From Cyclostephanos tholiformis (lineage: Eukaryota > Bacillariophyta > Thalassiosirophyceae > Thalassiosirales > Thalassiosiraceae), in contig JALLPB010001067.1 in the NCBI GenBank assembly GCA_036939975.1, positions 1-12,696 on the forward strand: a stretch of DNA of 12,696 bases, written 5' to 3'. The first letter of the stretch is position 1. The number at the start of each line of letters is the position of its first letter. The notes beneath the pieces were generated by a model. It had not been told where the DNA came from and made no database searches. It saw only the letters and a list, made by a program, of their open reading frames with translations. Positions 6,886 through 12,696 of the stretch are shown in pieces. Position numbers and translations under genes: made by a program.

Positions 6886-9884
6886 ATGATCGCGGCGACA
6901 ACGACCACCACCGCCGCCTCCTCCTACTCCACCTCCACCTCCCACTTCGTCCCATCCTCCGGCGGCGTCTCATCGGGCTCGGGGGGCGGTGGCGTCGTTG
7001 GTAGTACGTCGGGCCCGACCAACAACAACGACGCCGCATCGTCGACCGGCGTCCCTCGAGGCGGGGGGATGGACACCAACAAGCCCCTGTGGGATCACGA
7101 CGTCATCGAAATAGAGAATTGGATACGTCGACTCGCTCCCGGCGTGCCCAATACGGGGGGGATGCTATTCCCTCCCCCCCCCCCCTCCTCCTCCTCCTCC
7201 CACCATCATCCCCCGACGACGACGACGATGACGAATGGGACGATGATGTCGTCGGACGAATGCGCGTCGAGGACATCGCTCGGGAACGCGCTATTATCGA
7301 ACCTCACGAGGGCCCTGTCCTGCGCGTCGTCTCATGGTCGCGGTGGCGGTGGCGGTGGCGGTGGCGATGGCGGTGGCGGCGGCGGTGGCGATGGCGGCGG
7401 CGAGCCGGATCCGAAACGACATAAGGTCGATGGGGGGGGAGGGGGGGGGGGAGCCGGCGTCATCGGGGACGTTTATGCGATCCTCGATCCGTCGTTTGCC
7501 AGATCTGGAAGGAACCACGATGACGAAGACGCCGACGGCGGATCGTCTCCACCGCCGTCGTTGTCGTCCGAACTGTCCGCGGGTGCGATACTGTCGCGAA
7601 TCACCCTGGGCGGGCTCGTCAACGGACTATCGGGGAAGGCGGGTGGGATCGTGGACGCCTTGACTTGCATACCCCTGAGCGACCTGTCGAATGACGGTGG
7701 CGGCGGCGGCGGCGGCGGATGCGTGGGCCACGTCGACGGCGACGATGCCGTCGGCAGGAAGGAGGAGAGGAAGAGGCACCTCGAGGTGGCGGTACCGACC
7801 GCGGGGAATATCACCGTGAGGGAACTCATACAGATCGCGAGGGGACTGCATCGTTCCATAGCGGCACGGTGAGTACATTCGACAGCATCGGTGTTTCGTG
7901 ATGTACATCGCGCATCATTATATTTGTCGGACCGTTTCGCTCCATTCGTTTAGTCGCGAATATAATATTATACCGTGCGCTCACCCGAAATAAAAATAAA
8001 ACGATACCCGCCGTGGCGTTCGGTCGTATTATCACACGACGAAATTAGCACCGAAATGGACATACTGGCGACCACCCCCCGCCGCATCGCCGACCTCCTA
8101 TGTCCGGAAATAACCGACGCCGAGCTAAAATCGATACGCCGTCGCGTGCACGACACGGTCGTGCTCGGCCTCGGGACGCACTCGTCCGCGAATGCGGCAT
8201 CGCTCGAGGACGAGTCATCCGAAATACCCGTCTCGGCGTCCGTGCGCGGTCACGAGATAGAGCAGTGGAAGAGGTGTCATGCCTGCGGTAACAACGATCA
8301 GTCGATGTTCGTGCTCGACGGTAGGAACGGCGACGTCGTGTGCACGAGCTGCGGCGCTGTCGTGTCCGAATCGATCATGCACGAGGGATCGCAATATCGC
8401 AAGTTCGAGGGGGAGGAGGATAGGAATCACCACGGCGATGCGCCCAATCCGCTCTTCTCGAATTCGCACAACATGGCAACGACGTTGGGGGGGATGAGCT
8501 TTCAGCCGGGAGCCGGGATGGGCGGGTACGGAAGTGCGGGGAGGGGGGGGATCGAGAACATACTTAGGAACGCACATGCGTACACCGGTGGGTTTGCATT
8601 TCTTATTGTTATTCTCCACACCGCGTTTGCTTTTATACACTTTCGATGTACTCATGTGACGCATCGTTCTTCACTGCCCGCTCGCTCAGAAATGAACATA
8701 AGTCAATTCGGTAAGGAGGAGAAGAAAACTCGTATCGGGTACAAAGATCGTCAGAAAAAGGACGCTTTCTATCAGGTATGTCAGAGTCGTTATCACAAAA
8801 CGTCCAATTTAAATTATTCATTCCTTTTCCGCACAATGTCCCCGTATATTATCTCAATAATTTGAATTGACACATCCAGATGACGCATGCGGGGGATGCA
8901 TTGGGTCTTCACGAGGCGGTGGTGCAACGTGCCAAGGAGCTATTTGCTGGATTTCGCGACGATCGGGAAATGGTTCAACAGTTCAAGGGGGTGATCGCGG
9001 CATGCTTGGCTGAGGCCTTCGATCAATTGAGTAGGGACGGGAAGCAGCTATTGAAGAAGATAGCAGGCGAATCATCGGACGAGGTTTCCAATGTGATTCA
9101 CGCGAGGGCGAGTCGCAGGAACGATCTTCACAGTGCTTCGCTCGCTGGGAAGGGAGGGCTCCTACTCGATACTACTGTCGTGTCTCATGGAGGCGTTGGC
9201 GTTGCATCCTTGGATGAGAAATCCCCCAAGGATTATATAACTGGACAGCCCTTCGAAACGAAGTCGGCCGCCACATGGGACTTGGATGACTGTAAGAGCT
9301 GGATGATTGAAGCGATCAAGTCGATCGCGCGTTCCTGGGTCGAAACTCGCCAATCTTCTACTGCCCCCGTCGTCATTGCCGAATCCAAAAATGGGTCCCA
9401 AGACTCCACTATGGCGATACCGAAAGGCACCAAGGATGAATTGGAGGGGACCCTCGTCGAGCACACGTTGAAGATCTGCGAGTATCTCGAATCTGAGCTG
9501 AAGCATAAATCTGACAGCAAATCGAAACTATCCACACCTCGCGTGGGGGACATGGGAGTTTTAGGAATCAAATGGCAGCATTCGTACGAACGTGGTTCCG
9601 GCGGGAAGGGTGGAGTCGGGAACAGTGGACGGACCATCTCCGGGATCAAGCCCGGCGAAAGAAGCACCAGGACTGCGGGTCAGATCCTCCTGTTGCTTAC
9701 CGCGAAGAAATTCGGTAATATTATCGGTCATCAAGCCGCGGGAGCCGCATTTCACAAGGAGTTAAAAGCGGTGATCGGGCGGGAGGATGCGAGGCAGAGA
9801 CTGGAAAGAAGGGACGAGGCGACGAAGGCGCGACTGAAACAAATGAACCGTAAACCGTGGTTGCAGGCTCGGGTTCAATTGTAG
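6886..9884 (+). CDS. TFIIB-family general transcription factor, four exons, long N-terminal extension
   Basis: Spliced model: exons 6886-7868, 8049-8587, 8690-8775, 8880-9884; 870 aa, stop TAG 9882-9884. All junctions have GT/AG and keep frame. Exon 1 encodes a low-complexity Gly/Ser/Pro/Thr-rich extension with a basic PKRHK patch (about residue 175). Exon 2 carries a zinc ribbon with Cys 404, 407, 426, 429 (C-x2-C-x18-C-x2-C), followed by SQYRKFEGEEDRNHHGDAPN (442-461), which corresponds to the TFIIB B-reader/linker region. Exons 3-4 give a first cyclin-like repeat (about 525-590; DALGLHEAVVQRAKELFAGF, then a CLAEAF helix). A second repeat is at best degenerate (about 795-840). TFIIB bridges TBP and RNA polymerase II at promoters; it acts in the nucleus. 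Usual TFIIB is about 320-350 aa, so this may be a lineage-specific or paralogous member (BRF-like alternatives cannot be excluded). Confidence 0.85.
7174..7204. repeat. Poly-C run plus (TCC)n in exon 1 of the TFIIB-like gene
   Basis: Twelve C in a row (7174-7185) followed by TCC units encode consecutive Pro and Ser residues. It is prone to length change and sequencing error; the frame across it depends on the exact count. Confidence 0.75.
7339..7452. repeat. GGTGGC repeat and poly-G run encoding poly-Gly
   Basis: Tandem GGTGGC/GGCGAT units (7339-7402) and a G run broken by one A (7432-7451) encode three Gly-rich blocks around the basic PKRHK patch of the TFIIB-like protein's N-terminal extension. 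Confidence 0.75.
7869..8048 (+). other. Intron 1 of the TFIIB-like gene (180 nt)
   Basis: The donor is GTGAGT directly after CACG at 7868 and the acceptor ends in TTAG at 8048. It joins a phase-2 exon end to one base of the next exon (Arg 328). It is the first AG after the last in-frame stop (7963) that restores the zinc-ribbon frame. Without splicing, translation stops at TGA 7870-7872. Confidence 0.75.
8588..8689 (+). other. Intron 2 of the TFIIB-like gene (102 nt, multiple of 3, no stop)
   Basis: Donor GTGGGT at 8588, acceptor CGCTCAG ending 8689. The T-rich interior would encode a hydrophobic stretch foreign to TFIIB. Removing it joins NAHAYT to EMNISQFGK. Because it is 34 codons long without a stop, retention would keep the reading frame. 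Confidence 0.75.
8776..8879 (+). other. Intron 3 of the TFIIB-like gene (104 nt)
   Basis: Consensus donor CAG|GTATGT and acceptor ATCCAG; phase 0 on both sides, joining KDAFYQ to MTHAGDALGL. The Met at the start of exon 4 is therefore internal and not an initiator. Confidence 0.88.
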
Positions 9885-9988
9885 AGCTTTGCTTTCACTG
9901 CTATCGTTTCTGTTTTGTTGAATATACGCAATGAAGTTACATATGAATATTACATTGTTTGTCCATACAACGCAGAAAAAAATACAGA
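9885..9988. other. Short convergent intergenic region
   Basis: Only 104 bp separate the stop codons of the TFIIB-like gene (+) and the glycosyltransferase gene (-), so the two 3' UTRs must be very short or overlap. It is AT-rich with no clear terminator structure. Confidence 0.7.
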
Positions 9989-12485
9989 TTACCAGAACGA
10001 CCGTCCTGATGGATCAATAGATGCACTGCTTTTGCAAGGGAGCTTTGACGGTTTATCCCGGTAGTGACAACTAAATATTGGCTCAGTGGCACAACACGGC
10101 AGGAGAAGTGCCTCATTTCTTGATGACGATCCAATTCCACTAATCTTTGCCATTGGTTTGTCTATGCATTTGTCGGTTACGTACCACTCCCCAAGTTGCC
10201 TTAAAAAGAAAACTTTATCATTCTTGTTCTTTGTCCATGACCTGCCAAAATAGAATCAACATACATATTGATTAGAAAAATAATATAATTGTGTCATAGT
10301 CTTCGTGATCATACATACTTACATGTGGAAGATATATGACTCTGTTTCCCCTTTCACAAATTTCATCATGAAGGGATGCTTCCTGTGGTAGTGATATCCA
10401 CCTAGATAGTTCACGCGAAGACTCTGCCAAGTAAGATTGTGACGAATAAGAATCAGTCTGAGGGCGTGGGAATATGCACAGGACTCGCCTGGAAACATTT
10501 CAGTGTCACGGCTTAATACTTTGACGTTCAGCCCAAATAGTGAACTATGTTCTGACAACAATTGGACGAGCACCTGCTGATGCGAGTCCCAAGTCATGAT
10601 CAGGTCTGAGTGATATAACAACGACGTAAATAAATATTGGGTTTTCTTGTTCGCACGAGCGTAGTAGAATCCAGAATTTGCAGAATAGGGTGCATATCGG
10701 ATTGAGTTGGCACCATCATGTTGAAATATAACATCGAAGCGGGAAAGTTTGGAAGACTCGTCCTGAAAAAATTGCAGCGGATCTCTGTCGGGTGTAAGCC
10801 AAACTACGTCGACGTCTTGAAACAGTACATCGTACCCAAGCAACAATGGATAGAGTACACACAATACCTGAGATTCGTTGTTATTTTAAATCGAATGGAA
10901 TAAGAAAGTGCAAATCATGACGAGTAGAGTAGACGAAGACAGTGTACTTACTTTGGCATACATCATGGCTTAGGATTCGGAATGCGACTGATGAACTTTT
11001 GACGTTGCGAATGATGAGAGTTATTAAAATGTGAAAACGTCACTCTCGCTCACCTGTGAAAATCCTATCTTTAGGAAAGGAATGTCTTCAATGTGAGCGG
11101 ATACCATGCGAGTGTGAATAATAGGAGCAAGGCATTTTCATCACACTCACCTCCATACCGCCTTGCTTCTCCCTTGGGTAGTATATCCATGTTCTTAGAG
11201 TCATTCGTGAGTATCAAAGGGAATAGTAAATGAGGAGGTGCAAAATAGCTAAGTGCTCTGTATCTGCGATTCGTGAACATACCTTCACATCGTAATATGT
11301 AGTCAAGCCTAATCCCTCTGCGAGTTCCTTCGTTTCAACATCGGAAGGGAAGACCAAGATATTCCCCAGGTCGAATCCTCTCCTACGTGCCGAGCACGCA
11401 AAGTTCACCAAAAGCGCGCTTTGTCCCATATTACAGGTGAGAACCACCACGGCATTGTTCCGCGCGATTCTTTTCAATATGGCGCTCAGATCCTCCAAGA
11501 TGGAATCTATATTTTGGAAAAATGGAAGTAGCCTGCTCCAATGTCGTTTGACGGGGCTCAATTTACCATCAGATGGGGATGGCGGTGAATAAAAATGCCC
11601 CCTTCCCGCTGTTCCGCCACGACCTGCACCATATCCTCGACTAACGGGAACGAGGGGAAGTTCGGGCTTAATTGGCGTGGTGCGTACCGTATCCACCTTC
11701 ATCCAACGTTGCACGTGATAGCTTTCGAAGTTTGGTACGATGGCCGTGCATTGCCTCGTCTGGCCGGGATTCCCGGTAAATATCACGTTCAACGAATCGC
11801 AATTTTCGGTGGCAGTTTCAGAGTCGGTGAGGGGAATGCCCATACCATCGTCGTATTCCACGGCATGCCTGAGTAATACGTCCGAACACGGGAATGCTCC
11901 CTCCCTCTGATAGAATACGAGCGCATCTTCTTCGGGGGTGCCCCCGCCGCGGCTAGCTGGATTGCCAAAGTCGAGAAGGTCGTTGATGTCGTCCTTCTTT
12001 ACGCGTATCACGCCGTTGAACGATTTTCCCATCGAACTCGATGGGAAGCGCCTCCGTCGCGACGACGACTCCGCATTTTCCATTCGATGCACGTGCCTTT
12101 CCAGTTCTCGTCTAACGTGAAAGTCGATCCGTCGCTCGTCGGTCATATTATTGCAGCCCACATCATCCCTCGATCGCTTTTTAGACATATCGCTCGCCTT
12201 GCCATTTAGCGAGAGAATAACGCCCGAGCTCGTACCCGGCGGCGGCCGACGACGGCCGTCGACGTCAATCGAGTAATACGAATCGAGGGAGGAATGATGC
12301 CCAAATATCGAGCCTGCAAGGTATGACGACACGCACAGTAGGAATACAAAGGTCGCTCTGACCGAAACGACGATGATATGCAATGCTTCTGGGTTCCGAG
12401 GCCGTTCGTTGGATTGTCGCAGTGGGAAAGTTGGCGCCGAACGGAGAGGAAGCGATGTCATGGTGTTGAAAATTTCTTTTCCCAT
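9989..12485 (-). CDS. Nucleotide-diphospho-sugar transferase (PF03407/GT77 type), six exons
   Basis: Spliced model on the minus strand: 12485-11283, 11193-11151, 11068-11054, 10968-10952, 10867-10323, 10241-9989; 691 aa. Every junction is GT/AG and in phase. A hydrophobic anchor (about residues 35-63, containing ATFVFLLCVSSYLAGSIFG) suggests a type II Golgi membrane enzyme with a variable stem. The catalytic domain begins near NNAVVVLTCNMGQSALLVNF (about 342-361). It contains YGDRIFTAMMYAKVLCV (414-430), assembled across two microexons, and the metal/nucleotide-sugar binding DVD in LFQDVDVVWL (441-450). Later motifs are YAPYSANSGFYY, TWDSHQQVL and a C-terminal CCATEP...CHYRDKP with final SFW. 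Such enzymes transfer a sugar (arabinose, xylose or galactose in known GT77 members) to glycoproteins or polysaccharides; the donor and acceptor here are unknown. An alternative start is Met 9 (12461). Confidence 0.88.
10242..10322 (-). other. Intron 5 of the glycosyltransferase gene (81 nt)
   Basis: Donor CAT|GTAAGTATG and acceptor TTTTGGCAG; phase 2, completing Met 608 of the motif SYIFHMSWT. If not spliced, TAA at 10319-10321 ends the protein 83 residues early, removing the conserved CCATEP/CHYRDKP/SFW end. Confidence 0.88.
10868..10951 (-). other. Intron 4 of the glycosyltransferase gene (84 nt)
   Basis: Donor AAA|GTAAGT, acceptor AATCTCAG before VLCVLYPLLLGYD; phase 0. Confidence 0.85.
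10952..10968 (-). other. Microexon 4 of the glycosyltransferase gene (17 nt)
   Basis: The 17 bases CCATGATGTATGCCAAA encode the end of Ala 421 and MMYAK, followed by a strong GTAAGT donor. It is too short for ORF prediction but required to join the anchor/stem exon to the DxD exon. Confidence 0.78.
10969..11053 (-). other. Intron 3 of the glycosyltransferase gene (85 nt)
   Basis: Donor CAG|GTGAGC, acceptor ATCCTAAG; phase 1. It separates the two microexons. Confidence 0.75.
11054..11068 (-). other. Microexon 3 of the glycosyltransferase gene (15 nt)
   Basis: The 15 bases ATAGGATTTTCACAG, with one base from the preceding exon and two from the next, encode D-R-I-F-T-A. This restores the family motif YGDxxFTxMMxAK. 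It is flanked by AAG acceptor and GTGAGC donor. Confidence 0.75.
11069..11150 (-). other. Intron 2 of the glycosyltransferase gene (82 nt)
   Basis: Donor GAG|GTGAGT, acceptor TTCCTAAAG; phase 1. An upstream AAG acceptor at 11077 also keeps frame here but makes the next junction out of phase, so the closer one was chosen. Confidence 0.75.
11194..11282 (-). other. Intron 1 of the glycosyltransferase gene (89 nt)
   Basis: Donor AAG|GTATGT after the codons for TTYYDVK, acceptor CTCTAAG before NMDILPKG; phase 0. Other AGs inside lead to in-frame stops. Confidence 0.82.
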
Positions 12486-12696
12486 ACCATACCCTCATCG
12501 GGGCAACATGCTACTACCGTACTACACGCAGCACAAGCAATCAAAAAAACAACAAAAGTGAGAAAGAGATTTACTCTAAAAGCTTGGCTGGCGTGAATAG
12601 TTTTTACATAGTATTCCTACGTTTCCCGGGACCAGTTTGCAATCCCTCGCGTGTTGTGTTGTGTTTTTGTGTTTTTGGTGCCTTACTTTTGTTAGT
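12486..12696 (-). promoter_or_regulatory. 5' flank of the glycosyltransferase gene, with upstream ATGs
   Basis: This is the upstream region on the minus strand. Within 25 nt of the chosen start there are three further ATGs (12509, 12498, 12490), none in frame with it. One opens a 4-codon ORF, one a 77-codon overlapping ORF and one a 10-codon overlapping ORF. The remainder is T/G-rich near the window edge with no recognised core promoter motif and no other gene. Confidence 0.45.

Noticed and set aside
7294..7908. Minus-strand and alternate-frame ORFs over exon 1 of the TFIIB-like gene
   Set aside because: Repetitive shadows of Gly/Pro tracts with no recognisable domain and no splice continuity.
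7954..8048. Alternative intron 1 acceptor at TTTAG ending 7953
   Set aside because: It puts exon 2 out of frame with the zinc ribbon, and stop TAA at 7963-7965 lies upstream in the coding frame.
9162..9755. Minus-strand ORFs of 64-144 codons opposite exon 4
   Set aside because: No family resemblance; they lie opposite a well-supported coding exon.
11054..11077. Longer version of microexon 3 using the AAG acceptor at 11077
   Set aside because: It would end in phase 0 at the donor, after which exon 4 reads into a stop; the 15-nt version restores the family motif in phase.
1..12696. Bacterial features such as CRISPR arrays, operons or ribosome binding sites
   Set aside because: Spliceosomal introns, TFIIB and a Copia element show a eukaryotic nuclear genome; no spaced direct repeats were seen.

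Overview
The window looks like nuclear DNA of a stramenopile alga, most probably a diatom. Four things point there: a Copia retrotransposon with the motifs of diatom Copia elements; a relic of an alpha-type protein kinase; a plastid-targeted protein whose pre-sequence carries an ASAFAP-like signal cleavage motif (SLAFAPP); and short spliceosomal introns of 81-180 nt. The species cannot be named from the sequence alone.

Left part (1-4424, + strand): the internal region of a Ty1/copia element, entering the window inside gag. Domain order is gag with a zinc-knuckle-like motif, aspartic protease, integrase, reverse transcriptase, RNase H. The polyprotein is broken three times: an in-frame TGA at 613-615 after gag, an internal deletion with frame change near 1280 between protease and integrase, and an in-frame TAA at 2481-2483 between integrase and reverse transcriptase. 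No LTR is recognisable in the window.

Middle part (4425-5921): AT-richer DNA without an intact gene. It holds a decayed alpha-kinase catalytic domain (about 4685-5287, + strand), with two internal TAG stops and the usual catalytic Asp replaced by Asn. The rest is non-coding as far as I can see.

Right part (5922-12696): three apparently intact nuclear genes. On the minus strand is a 214-residue plastid membrane protein (5922-6566) resembling the cyanobacterial/plastid DUF3007 family. Divergent from it is a four-exon TFIIB-family gene (6886-9884, 870 aa) with an unusual N-terminal extension of about 400 residues before the zinc ribbon. Convergent with that, 104 bp away, is a six-exon glycosyltransferase gene (minus strand, 9989-12485, 691 aa) of the nucleotide-diphospho-sugar transferase/GT77 type. 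It has an N-terminal membrane anchor, a DxD motif, and two consecutive microexons of 15 and 17 nt. These three genes have no evident shared pathway; the layout is the compact divergent/convergent packing usual in small algal genomes. All exon structures were inferred by eye from splice consensus, reading-frame continuity and family motifs.
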